From NCBI GenBank assembly GCA_017474515.1, contig JAFVHN010000067.1, positions 1 through 64,000 of the forward strand: a stretch of DNA of 64,000 bases. Direction: 5' to 3'. The translations under genes and the position numbers were made by a program. Under the pieces are notes generated by a model. That model had not been told where the DNA came from, did no database searches, and saw only the letters and a list, made by a program, of their open reading frames with translations. The stretch comes from Prevotella sp. Lineage in GTDB: Bacteria > Bacteroidota > Bacteroidia > Bacteroidales > Bacteroidaceae. Below, in pieces: positions 1 through 8,784 of this stretch; position 1 is the first letter of the stretch, and each line of letters begins with the position of its first letter.

Positions 1-116
1 ACAGGAGTTCAGGAGTTACAGGAGTTCAGACAATAGTTCTGAAGACTCCCTTTTCGTCAGTTTGCAGAGGCTGGAAGTATTGTCTGAACTCCGGAACTCC
101 TGTAACTCCTGAACTA
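1..116. repeat. Palindromic dispersed repeat, left-end copy
   Basis: The sequence reads GTTCAGGAGTTACAGGAGTT...CAGACAATA, a short loop, then the reverse complement (TATTGTCTGAACTCC...AACTCCTGTAACTCCTGAAC). The right arm has a 7-base insertion (CCGGAGTT). A second copy in the same orientation begins at about 63919 and runs off the window end. This is a non-coding hairpin-forming dispersed repeat; its function is unknown. Confidence 0.75.
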
Positions 117-365
117 CATCAACTTGAGAAAGTCGAGTTATATAATAATTCTCAATCCCACAACTTTTTAATCATTCTCCCGTCTGTCATGACCAGTATT
201 CCATTCTGAGGTTGGATTAAATTCTTCAAAATCTCCATATTCACTTAGCGTAGGACGTACGCCGAATACCAAGCACTTTGTAGATAACAGGGCCGACGTA
301 ACGGGAAAACTGCTCTCTCATGTATTTTTTTTTTCAAAAGGAGTGATTTTCTCAGATTTTATTTG

Positions 366-373
366 TATCTTTG
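366..373 (+). promoter_or_regulatory. -7 box of the first LRR gene
   Basis: TATCTTTG matches the Bacteroidetes -7 consensus TAnnTTTG. It is the only good match upstream of the LRR gene and implies a 5' leader of about 165 nt. No clear TTTG -33 element is visible. Confidence 0.55.
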
Positions 374-445
374 CCACGTCATTGATGATTTTTGCTTATT
401 TTGCATTGCAGTACTAAGGTAAGTGAATAATTTGATATGGCAAAA

Positions 446-501
446 TCCTAGGCCGCTCGGCTCTGCCGCCTGCTAAAACAAGAACATTTTGTTGCTTAGG
501 A
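446..501 (+). promoter_or_regulatory. Possible structured 5' leader of the LRR gene
   Basis: UCCUAGGC (446-453) can pair with GCUUAGGA (494-501) over 8 bp including one G-U pair. It closes a roughly 40-nt loop in the leader between the -7 box and the start codon. This could be an RNA regulatory structure. The pairing is seen by eye and was not tested by folding. Confidence 0.3.
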
Positions 502-545
502 ACTAATAAAGAAGGTTAAACGAAAGTGCTGCGAATTTAGGGATT

Positions 546-2225
546 ATGATGAAAAAAAGAAAAATTTGGAAAAGTCTAGGAGCAATCATTCTGCTTCTGA
601 TGTTTCATGTCGATGCCATGGCCGCGCCAATTACCCACACCTTTCCTGGCGTAGTCATCACTTTTAATGATGACGGTACTGCGGTAGTAAGCCTCAGTGC
701 CAGTGGAGCCATATCTGATAATGCATATTGGCCGAACAACTTGCTTCTTCTACAATGGGATCAATTGTCCTCCATCCAATTTAAAAGCGTAAATGAAGCG
801 GTTTATAATAGTGATGACTGGGGGATAATCGAACGAATTATTAGCAAAGCCACTCGTCCCGAGGATAATGCGGTGGCACTTGATTTCTCGGGAATCAAAA
901 TTGCCGACGATAATCTCTTCTATTTCCAGAGGGTATCCAATAGAGATAGAATCACATCTGTGGTGATGCCCAATGGCTTGACAACACTTGCCGATGGAGC
1001 CTTCAACGGCTGTTCCGGTCTCAACAATGTGGGATGGAGTCCAGCCTTGACAAGTATCGGAGAGAATGCCTTCAACAATACGGGCTTAACCTCTATCACT
1101 ATCCCCGAGGGTGTGACGAGTATCGGCTATCAAGCTTTTGCATTTTGTGCTCATCTGGGCAGTATCACTTTTCCTGCCTCTCTTGAAACTGTCGGTCAGG
1201 ATGTCATCATGCACAGCCCTGTTGTCGCCTTATACTCACGTAACCCTACGCCACCCTATGCACAAGGTGACTTCTGCACCTCTGAAGACCCTGTAGCATA
1301 CGAAAATGCATACAACTGGAACTTTGAACATGATGAATTTGATTTTTATTATCATTGTATTCTTTATGTTGAACCTACAACAGAAGTTTTAAAAGCATAT
1401 AGTGAAGCTCCATATTGGCAAAAGTTCTTCATTAAAGGTGTGGTGAAAATCTACCTGCGCCCCACAGACCTGCAACGTCCACAGGTGTCGGGAAAGCAGC
1501 TACTTGAGGTGGTAAGCCCCAATGTTAACGATGGTACTCCCACCACTTTCATCATCAACACTGTCTATGTCCGGAGCATGGATGACAGCAAATGGTACAC
1601 CATCATGCTGCCATTCGCTGTTTCCTATGGAAAGTTGAATGAGGTCTTCGGCAATGGGACCCAAGTGTGGGGCTATTCCGGTGTCTATGGCAACACGCTC
1701 TGTTTCGACGAACCTGTCACAACGGCCGGAAATGGGATGGAAGCCGACACACCTTACCTGATTAAACCAGGCGTGGGGAAAGGGGAATATGAATTCAACG
1801 GGGTGGATGTGGATTACACACCATATAATGAAAGTCCGAGTCTTGCCGTGGCTGGTGGTCAGAAAGGAAATGAGCAATATACCTCAACCTTCCAAGGCAC
1901 CTACACCAACCAGAAGATACCTACATTCGCATACTACTTGAAAAACAACCGTTTCTATTATATGCCAGGCGTAAACACCTCATTGGGGTGGAAAGCCTAT
2001 GGTGGTATCATCTATGTCTCTGACGAAAGTAACGCAGAACAGGGTGCCAAAGTCAGTGTCTTTGACATGACCATTGGAGAACCAGGTGTTGCCACCGGCA
2101 TCGAATCATATCAAATGGAGACGAATACGTCTGACCAACCACTCTATAATTTGGCAGGTCAGCAGGTTCGTCAACCTAAAAGAGGCATCTATGTGAGGAA
2201 TGGAAAGAAAATCATCATCAAATGA
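546..2225 (+). CDS. Secreted BspA-like leucine-rich-repeat surface protein
   Basis: A predicted exported protein of 559 aa. It starts with a lysine-rich signal peptide (MMKKRKIW, hydrophobic core, cut near AMAA). Residues about 140-230 hold BspA/TpLRR-type repeats with the pattern 'LTSIGENAFNNTGLTSITIP', a family used by oral and gut Bacteroidales for adhesion. The rest has no domain I recognise. The C-terminus (YNLAGQQV...KRGIYVRNGKKIIIK) is a short tail typical of Prevotella surface proteins and is shared with two other genes here; it probably serves in export or anchoring. The small gene at 2239 follows 13 bases later and may be co-transcribed. The start may be either of two adjacent ATGs (546 or 549). 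Ligand unknown. Confidence 0.85.
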   Translation: MMKKRKIWKSLGAIILLLMFHVDAMAAPITHTFPGVVITFNDDGTAVVSLSASGAISDNAYWPNNLLLLQWDQLSSIQFKSVNEAVYNSDDWGIIERIISKATRPEDNAVALDFSGIKIADDNLFYFQRVSNRDRITSVVMPNGLTTLADGAFNGCSGLNNVGWSPALTSIGENAFNNTGLTSITIPEGVTSIGYQAFAFCAHLGSITFPASLETVGQDVIMHSPVVALYSRNPTPPYAQGDFCTSEDPVAYENAYNWNFEHDEFDFYYHCILYVEPTTEVLKAYSEAPYWQKFFIKGVVKIYLRPTDLQRPQVSGKQLLEVVSPNVNDGTPTTFIINTVYVRSMDDSKWYTIMLPFAVSYGKLNEVFGNGTQVWGYSGVYGNTLCFDEPVTTAGNGMEADTPYLIKPGVGKGEYEFNGVDVDYTPYNESPSLAVAGGQKGNEQYTSTFQGTYTNQKIPTFAYYLKNNRFYYMPGVNTSLGWKAYGGIIYVSDESNAEQGAKVSVFDMTIGEPGVATGIESYQMETNTSDQPLYNLAGQQVRQPKRGIYVRNGKKIIIK

Positions 2226-2238
2226 CAAGGAAGATACA

Positions 2239-2436
2239 ATGAAAAAAACATACAAAAAGCCCCTTATCTACAAGGTAAGCATGGGAAGCGAATGTATGGC
2301 ACCCGTTGTATTGTCAAAACAAAGCATCGGTGGGGACGTGGACCCTATTGGTGGCGAAGGCGATGTTGACGACGAAGGCGATGCCAAGATCCACAATTTC
2401 TCATTATGGGAAGATGACTTGTGGGAAGAAGAATAA
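2239..2436 (+). CDS. Small acidic protein of unknown function
   Basis: Encodes 65 aa beginning MKKTYKKPLIYKVSMGSE. A longer reading from 2200 would overlap the upstream gene and is less likely. The N-terminus is basic; the middle holds GGDVDPIGGEGDVDDEGDAK, rich in Gly and Asp, and the end is very acidic (WEDDLWEEE). It has no convincing signal peptide or membrane segment. Bacteroidales genomes contain many short 'MKK-Y-KP' proteins beside surface-protein genes, and their function is not established. It probably shares a transcript with the LRR gene, and the hairpin at 2479-2516 would end that transcript. Confidence 0.65.
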   Translation: MKKTYKKPLIYKVSMGSECMAPVVLSKQSIGGDVDPIGGEGDVDDEGDAKIHNFSLWEDDLWEEE

Positions 2437-2478
2437 CAGTCGCTTCCACAGCGATCTGTGTCATCAGAATACATAAAG

Positions 2479-2520
2479 CACCACCCTGCCATGACAGATG
2501 TCTTGACAGGGTGGTGTTCT
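2479..2520 (+). terminator. Rho-independent terminator
   Basis: CACCACCCTG (2479-2488) pairs with CAGGGTGGTG (2507-2516) and is followed by TTCTTT. It lies 43 bases past the stop codon of the small acidic protein gene. Confidence 0.7.
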
Positions 2521-2608
2521 TTCATAACCTTAAATACAGTTTGTAACCATATTACGGAATCGTTCTCTTTCGAACAACAACAAAGAAACAAAGCGAACGA
2601 GGACCTGA

Positions 2609-2841
2609 TTTGTCAATATTTTTTACTAAATTTTTCAACCCCCAAAGAGTTTGACCGCAAATCTCGAAGAGAGATCTTGAAGATTGAGAGGAGAAATCTT
2701 GAAGATTTCCACCCGAGATTTGCGGTCAAACTTCGGCCGTTTTATAACCTGTTGATTATCAGTACATTACAAAACGGCCATATTTTTGACAATTTTGTCA
2801 ATAATTTTTACCAATTTTATCCTATATAGTTATCCACCTTT
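2609..2841 (+). repeat. Seven-copy intergenic palindromic element, copy A (forward)
   Basis: Layout: TTGTCAATATTTTTTAC at the left, then perfect 18-bp arms AGTTTGACCGCAAATCTC (2648-2665) and GAGATTTGCGGTCAAACT (2715-2732) around a purine-rich centre. GATTATCAGT...TTACAAAACG follows, then a second TTGACAATTTTGTCAA-like stretch, ending in GTTATCCACCTTT. The same order recurs in copies D and G, and inverted in B, C and F. Non-coding. Confidence 0.85.
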
Positions 2842-2911
2842 GTTTGAATGAAAAAGGCTTTTGATTTAGCATATCCCACATCAAGTATTGTAGGAACCGA
2901 TGCAATAGGAG

Positions 2912-2988
2912 CCGACGCTTCCAAGCGTCGGACTAACTAAAAAAACTTCCGAATATGTAAAGATAGTTCCGACGCTTGGAAGCGTTGG
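2912..2988. repeat. Pair of CCGACGCTT palindromes
   Basis: CCGACGCTTCCAAGCGTCGG (2912-2931) and CCGACGCTTGGAAGCGTTGG (2969-2988) are each 20-bp palindromes, and each is flanked by GGAGCC or GGCCCC. Four relatives lie at 19380-19607. Non-coding dispersed repeat. Confidence 0.75.
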
Positions 2989-3027
2989 CCCCTATGAAGC
3001 GTCAGCTCAAAAAGGAAGGCTACTACT

Positions 3028-3077
3028 AAGGAACGGCGGCTACTGAGAAACGGCGGCTACTGAGGAACGGCGGCTAC
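3028..3077. repeat. Three short tandem repeats
   Basis: Three imperfect units of about 17 bp with the core GAACGGCGGCTACTGA lie in tandem about 90 bases upstream of the alpha-2-macroglobulin promoter. No function can be read from them. Confidence 0.6.
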
Positions 3078-3166
3078 AACTGCCATCCAGCGTTAAAGTT
3101 TCTAAAGTTTAAGGGGCAAACATCAAAATAACCGAAAGAAAACGGGGGAAACCGAATAAAAAGTCG

Positions 3167-3174
3167 TATCTTTG
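3167..3174 (+). promoter_or_regulatory. -7 box of the alpha-2-macroglobulin gene
   Basis: TATCTTTG fits TAnnTTTG and lies 27 bases before the ATG at 3201, giving a short leader of about 20 nt. Confidence 0.7.
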
Positions 3175-3200
3175 CCACATATAACAAAAACATAATCGCC

Positions 3201-6200
3201 ATGAAGAAATTTATTGTTTTTCTAATCGTATTGACCATTATGCCAACAATGATGATGGCCGACGGATACTCCAAACTCTGGAAACAGGTGGAACAGGCCG
3301 CAGAAGACGAGCTCCCTCAGGACGAAATAAAGCTCCTGCAGGAAATAGTGAAAAAAGCCAAGAAACAGCACAGCTACGGCAACCTGCTGAAGGCCGAGCT
3401 GTTGCTCAACGAGGTGATGCTGGAAATAAGCCCCGACAGCGCTGCCGTGGCTTTCAGGGCCATTGAAACCGAGACGGCAGCCATGGAAGGGCAAGACCCC
3501 GTGATGGCCGCCGTTTACAACTGTGTGCTGGGAAAGATGTACAGGGAAGGTTACAGCGCCGTCAATCCCGAGGCCAGCTACAGCGAAGGCTATGACAAGG
3601 CGAAAGAGTGCTACCGCAAGGCCATGAGCAACCCCGCCCTGCTGGCACGCCACAAGGCCGGCGAGCTGAAACCGGCGCTCGTAGAGGGCTACCACAGCTA
3701 CATCTACAACCACGACCTGCTCAGCGTCATCGGCTACGAAACCAAGGACTTTGAAACCCTCCACAACTGGTACGAGAGCCAGGGCATGAGGGCCGCCAGC
3801 ATGATGACGGCCTTGCAACTGCTGAAAAGCAAGAGCCACTACGAACGGAACTTCGAGAAAAGCCAATACCGCCAGCAACTGGACTCGCTCATCGAGAAAT
3901 ACGGCGACCTGAAGGAGTGCGGCGAGGTGGCCTGCGAACGCTATGAGCACATGACCGACTGCCGCGACACCTCCACGGGCCAGGTGGTGGACTACATTCA
4001 CGAAGTGCTCGACCGCTGGGGCGACTGGCCCACCTGCCAAGGGCTCAGGAACGACCTGGAGCGGCTCACCAACCCGTCGTTCAGCGCCGAGGTGGAGACG
4101 AACGTGCAACGGCCCGGAAAGCCCACCACGGTGAAGGTGACCTCGGCCCGCAACTTCAAAGAACTGACCTTGAGAATCACGCAGCTGGACGTTACGGCCA
4201 AGAGGAACTACTCCATACAGGTGGAAAAGACCTATCAGGAGATGCTCAAGAAGAAAATTGCCGGAACGGAGCGCATCGTGAAAAGAGCCTATAACCTGCC
4301 CCACCCCTACGACATCGTGAAAGACACGTTCCAGATAGAACCGCTGCCCGTGGGTGTCTATATGCTGGAGTTCTTCACCGACAACAAGGACATGCCCGTG
4401 TCGAGAAGCTACTATTATGTGAGCGCCCTCCACATGCTCCAGCTGTCATTGCCCAACGGCAAACAGCGCATCGTCGTGGTGGACGCCGAAACGGGCCGGC
4501 CCGTGCCCGGTGCCGCCGTGGAAGCCATGTGGAACAGGCCGAATGAGGAGAAGGCCGACGAGAAAGTGCTCTACACCAACGAGCAGGGAGAAATCATCCA
4601 TGCCTATGCTCACAAGCCCGAAAGCCTGTGGGCCAGCACGGCCGACGACAAGAGCCTGCCCTCGGAATACGACCGGTGGTACAACTATTTCCAATACCAT
4701 CCCGAAAGCCAGAAAACGGTGCCCCACGCCGAAATCTATACCGACCGCCAGATTTACCGTCCGGGTCAGACCGTTCACGCCTCAATCATGGTTTTCAACA
4801 CCGAGAAGAGCTGGGAGACAAAGGTAGCGGAACAAGTGCCGGTGAAGCTCACCCTGATGAACGCCAACAACAAGCAGGTGGCCGAAGCAGAGGTGACGAC
4901 CGACGAATATGGCACTGCCACCGCCGACTTCACCCTGCCCTCGTCGGGCCTCACGGGGCGCTTCCTCATCAAGAATTCGCTGACCTACGACAGCCGTAGC
5001 TTCAGGGTGGAAGAATACAAACGCCCCACGTTTGAAGTGGTGTTCGACGATTACAAGGAGAAATACCAGGCCGGCGACACCATCATCGTGACCGGGCGCG
5101 CACGCTCCTACGCCGGAGTGCCCGTGCAGGGAGCCGAGGTGAACTTCACCGTGAAAAGACAATACTCGTGGTGGTACAGCTGGGGGAACAACGACCATGG
5201 CACCACCATCGACGAAGGAAGGCTAACGACCGACGACGAAGGAAAATTCCTTGTAAAGGTGCCGCTGACACTGCCTCCCGGCGACAACGGCTTCTACAAC
5301 TTCAACATCCATGCCACCGCCACCGACCTGGGCGGTGAAAGTCATGAGGGAGACATGAACCTGCCCGTGGGAAGAAAAGCCGCGGCGCTGATGTGCGACC
5401 TGCCCAAACAGTCGGAAAAAGAAAAAGTGAAGGAAATCACCTTCACCCTGAGAAACGCCAGCGGACAAAACCTGGATGGCGAAGTGACCTACAAGTTTGA
5501 CGACGGAAAAGAACTGAAGGCCCCGGCCAACAAGCCCGTACCCCTGAACGCCAAGGCCATGGCCTCGGGAAAGCACGAGCTGCAGGCATGGTGCATGGGC
5601 GACACCCTCAAGGTGAATTTCGTGCTCTTCAGCCTCAACGACACCAAGCCGTGCATAGAAACCCACGACTGGTTCTACCAGACCGAAAAAACCTTCCCGC
5701 GCGACGCACAACCCGTAAGCGTGCAGATAGGAACAAGCGACGAGGACACCTATATATATTATAATGTCATCTCGGGCGACAAGGTGCTCGAAAACGGAAT
5801 GTTCAAACTGAGCGATGCAGTAAAGACCAGCCAATTTAAATACGATGATGAATACGGAAGCGGACTGCTGCTCTCCTATGCCTGGATGAAAAAAGGGAAA
5901 CTCTACACCCACACCACCACCATTGAACGGCCCCTGCCCGACAAGCGGCTGATGTTGTCGTGGACAACATTCCGCGACAAGCTGAAACCCGGACAAAAGG
6001 AGAGATGGAGCCTCAGCGTGAAACGGCCCGACGGAACGACGGCCATGGCACAGATGGTGGCCACCATGTACGACAAGTCGCTCGACCAGCTGGTGCCCTT
6101 CTCGTGGAATGTCGATCTGGGCATCTATCAGGCGCTGCCTTCCACACGGTGGAACACGCTGTCGTTCATCTCACTCAGTGAGAGCAGCAACGTGAAAATG

Positions 6201-8723
6201 AAACTTGTTGAAGTGGAAGATCTGAGATTCTCGCACATTGACAAAGCCTTGATCGACGGCTTCATCAACAACCTTGAATACCCCTCGCACCACATGATGT
6301 TAACGGGAGCTGCCTCAGGAACGCGGATGCTGGCAAAAAGGCTTGATGCACTCCCCGCCCCCATGCCGTCGGCCTACGCCATGGAAGAATCGAAAATGAT
6401 GGACGAAGATGTATCACTTGACGCTCTTTCTGACAACAGTGCAGAAAAGAAAGAGGGCAGCTCAGAGCAAGTGCGTGAGAACCTGAACGAAACGGCATTC
6501 TTCTATCCGCAGCACGTCACCGACAAAAACGGCATCATCAACCTGGTGTTCACACTGCCCGAAAGCATCACGACATGGCAGTTCAAGGCCATGGCACACG
6601 ACAAGGACATGAACTTCGGATGGCTGGAAGGCACCTGCGTGGCGAAGAAAGACGTGATGGTGCAGCCCAACATGCCGCGCTTCATAAGGCAAGGCGACAA
6701 GGCCACCATAGCGGCAAAAATCTTCAACACCTCCGACCACGACGTGAGCGGAAAGGCAAACTTGCAACTCATCGACCCGGAAACACAACAGGTGGCCTTT
6801 GAACGCACCATCGACTTCAAAGTGGCCAGGGAGAAGACCGAAAGCGTGGTGTTCCCCATCTGCTCCGACGACTTCCCGACGGAACCGCTGAGCCTCTATG
6901 TCTGCAAGATAACGGCTTCGGGCAAAGGGTTCAGCGACGGCGAACAGCACTACCTGCCCATGCTGCCCAACACGGAATGGGTGACCAATACGCTGCCCAT
7001 CACACAGCATGAGCCGGGAACCTTCACCGCCGACCTGAAGAAACTGTTCCCCGAAGGAGCATCGCAGCAGAAGCTCACCGTGGAATATACCAACAACCCG
7101 GCATGGCTGATGGTGCAGGCACTGCCCTACATCGGCAATCCCAACGAGAAAAACGCCATCAGCCTGGTGTCTGCCTACTATGCCAACAAAACGGGATTGT
7201 TCATACTGCAACAATCGCCCATCGCGAAGTCAACATTTGAACAATGGCGCATGGAGAAAGGCGAGGAAACGTCGCTCATGAGCAGCTTGCAGAAAAACCA
7301 GGACGTGAAGAACCTCGTGCTCGAGGAAACACCCTGGGTGCTCGAAGCCGAAAGCGAAACATCGCAGAAACAGGCACTGGCAAACTTCTTTGAAGAAAAC
7401 ACCCTGAATGAAAGAACGCAAAGCGCATTGCAAAAACTGAAGCAACTACAAAACGGCGACGGCTCGTTCAGCTGGTGGCCGGGAATGTTAGGGTCGCCGT
7501 GCATGACCGCTGAAGTCATGGAATACCTCGTCAGGCTCAACATGCTCATAGGAAAGCAGAGCGAAACAGAAGCCATGCTCGCTTCGGCCAACCGATTCCT
7601 GGGGAATGTCGTTGTAAAAGAGATAGAACAAATCAAGAAGGACGAGAAAGAAGGCAAGCCGGTTTACATTTATTCCTGGCATGCCCTGCAATGGCTCTAC
7701 CTGCAAGCTCTGTCGGACTTCAAGATGAGCAGCAAGGAGAAAGAGGCGAAAGAATACTTGCTGAACTACATTGAATCGAAAAAGCACGACCAAGACCTCT
7801 ATGCCAAGGCTTTGACAGCCATCATCCTGCTGAAAGACGGACAGAAGGACAAAGCCCGGACATACGTGGAAAGCCTGAAACAATATACCGTCTTCACAGA
7901 GGAAATGGGCCGCTACTACGACACCAAGAGGGCTTCCTATTCTTGGAAAGACTATCGCATTCCAACCCAGGTGGCCGTGATTGAGGCCCTGCGCACGGTA
8001 CTTCCAAACGAAGAGCAGTTTGTGGAAGAAATGAAACGCTGGCTGCTCCAGGAAAAGCGGACGCAAAGCTGGGACACGCCCATCAACAGCGTCAACGCCG
8101 TATATGCCTTCCTCAACGGCAACTCCAACATTCTTGACAGTCAAGACCCCACCACCCTGGCCGTTGACGGAAAGAAGATTGAAACCCCGAAGGCTACGGC
8201 CGGACTGGGCTATGTGAAGACGCAGGCACCGGCAAACGGACAGACTTTCACAGCCACCAAGACCAGCACAGGCACTTCGTGGGGCGCCCTGTATGCCCAA
8301 TTCACGCAGAAAACCCACGACATCAGCAGCGCCGCCTCGGAGATGCAAATCAGCCGCGACGTGCTCGTGGACGGAAAGCCCATGAAAGAAGGGCAGGTGC
8401 TACATGTGGGCGACAAGGTGAAGGTGAGAATAATTGTCAAGGCCGAGCGCGACTATGACTTCGTGCAAGTGAGCGACAAACGCGCTGCCTGCATGGAGCC
8501 GGTGGACCAGCTCAGCGGTTACCACTGGGGTTACTACATTGCCCCGAAAGACCAGGCCACCAACTATTATTTCGACATTATGAGGAAAGGCACCCACATC
8601 GTGGAGAAAGAATACTATGTGGACCGCACAGGAACCTACGAGACGGGCACTTGCACCGTGCAATGCGCCTACAGTCCCGAGTTCTCGGCCCGTGCAAAAT
8701 CCATTACATTCACAGTAAAATAA
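3201..8723 (+). CDS. Alpha-2-macroglobulin family protein without thioester
   Basis: An 1840-aa exported protein with an N-terminal signal peptide (MKKFIVFLIVLTIMP...MMMADG). Residues about 20-300 are mostly helical. Macroglobulin domains follow, with the MG2 signature 'YTDRQIYRPGQTVHASIMVFN' near residue 515. After a variable stretch rich in Glu, Ser and Met (about 1055-1090) comes the A2M core (ENLNETAFFYPQ...PESITTWQFKAMAHD), then the alpha-helical toroid (NGDGSFSWWPG, TAEVMEYLVRL) and the receptor-like C-terminal domain. Thioester members carry C-x-E-Q before the toroid. Here the equivalent stretch, residues 1307-1318, reads ALPYIGNPNEKN, so covalent trapping is not possible. Bacterial A2Ms are thought to guard the periplasm against proteases. 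It is followed by a DUF1573 gene, with no PBP1c partner nearby. Confidence 0.9.
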   Translation: MKKFIVFLIVLTIMPTMMMADGYSKLWKQVEQAAEDELPQDEIKLLQEIVKKAKKQHSYGNLLKAELLLNEVMLEISPDSAAVAFRAIETETAAMEGQDPVMAAVYNCVLGKMYREGYSAVNPEASYSEGYDKAKECYRKAMSNPALLARHKAGELKPALVEGYHSYIYNHDLLSVIGYETKDFETLHNWYESQGMRAASMMTALQLLKSKSHYERNFEKSQYRQQLDSLIEKYGDLKECGEVACERYEHMTDCRDTSTGQVVDYIHEVLDRWGDWPTCQGLRNDLERLTNPSFSAEVETNVQRPGKPTTVKVTSARNFKELTLRITQLDVTAKRNYSIQVEKTYQEMLKKKIAGTERIVKRAYNLPHPYDIVKDTFQIEPLPVGVYMLEFFTDNKDMPVSRSYYYVSALHMLQLSLPNGKQRIVVVDAETGRPVPGAAVEAMWNRPNEEKADEKVLYTNEQGEIIHAYAHKPESLWASTADDKSLPSEYDRWYNYFQYHPESQKTVPHAEIYTDRQIYRPGQTVHASIMVFNTEKSWETKVAEQVPVKLTLMNANNKQVAEAEVTTDEYGTATADFTLPSSGLTGRFLIKNSLTYDSRSFRVEEYKRPTFEVVFDDYKEKYQAGDTIIVTGRARSYAGVPVQGAEVNFTVKRQYSWWYSWGNNDHGTTIDEGRLTTDDEGKFLVKVPLTLPPGDNGFYNFNIHATATDLGGESHEGDMNLPVGRKAAALMCDLPKQSEKEKVKEITFTLRNASGQNLDGEVTYKFDDGKELKAPANKPVPLNAKAMASGKHELQAWCMGDTLKVNFVLFSLNDTKPCIETHDWFYQTEKTFPRDAQPVSVQIGTSDEDTYIYYNVISGDKVLENGMFKLSDAVKTSQFKYDDEYGSGLLLSYAWMKKGKLYTHTTTIERPLPDKRLMLSWTTFRDKLKPGQKERWSLSVKRPDGTTAMAQMVATMYDKSLDQLVPFSWNVDLGIYQALPSTRWNTLSFISLSESSNVKMKLVEVEDLRFSHIDKALIDGFINNLEYPSHHMMLTGAASGTRMLAKRLDALPAPMPSAYAMEESKMMDEDVSLDALSDNSAEKKEGSSEQVRENLNETAFFYPQHVTDKNGIINLVFTLPESITTWQFKAMAHDKDMNFGWLEGTCVAKKDVMVQPNMPRFIRQGDKATIAAKIFNTSDHDVSGKANLQLIDPETQQVAFERTIDFKVAREKTESVVFPICSDDFPTEPLSLYVCKITASGKGFSDGEQHYLPMLPNTEWVTNTLPITQHEPGTFTADLKKLFPEGASQQKLTVEYTNNPAWLMVQALPYIGNPNEKNAISLVSAYYANKTGLFILQQSPIAKSTFEQWRMEKGEETSLMSSLQKNQDVKNLVLEETPWVLEAESETSQKQALANFFEENTLNERTQSALQKLKQLQNGDGSFSWWPGMLGSPCMTAEVMEYLVRLNMLIGKQSETEAMLASANRFLGNVVVKEIEQIKKDEKEGKPVYIYSWHALQWLYLQALSDFKMSSKEKEAKEYLLNYIESKKHDQDLYAKALTAIILLKDGQKDKARTYVESLKQYTVFTEEMGRYYDTKRASYSWKDYRIPTQVAVIEALRTVLPNEEQFVEEMKRWLLQEKRTQSWDTPINSVNAVYAFLNGNSNILDSQDPTTLAVDGKKIETPKATAGLGYVKTQAPANGQTFTATKTSTGTSWGALYAQFTQKTHDISSAASEMQISRDVLVDGKPMKEGQVLHVGDKVKVRIIVKAERDYDFVQVSDKRAACMEPVDQLSGYHWGYYIAPKDQATNYYFDIMRKGTHIVEKEYYVDRTGTYETGTCTVQCAYSPEFSARAKSITFTVK

Positions 8724-8784
8724 CAGCAAAGGGCGGCAGGCCAGGCACCGATTGCCCCTGGCCTGCCCTGCCCGACAAACAGAT

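Noticed and set aside
2458-2829. 123-aa open frame after the small acidic protein gene
   Set aside because: It spans a terminator and a copy of the palindromic element.
3222-4433. 403-aa open frame on the minus strand inside the alpha-2-macroglobulin gene
   Set aside because: It is a shadow of GC-rich codons in the real gene. It has no promoter, and its composition (Val/His/Gly-rich) fits antisense reading.
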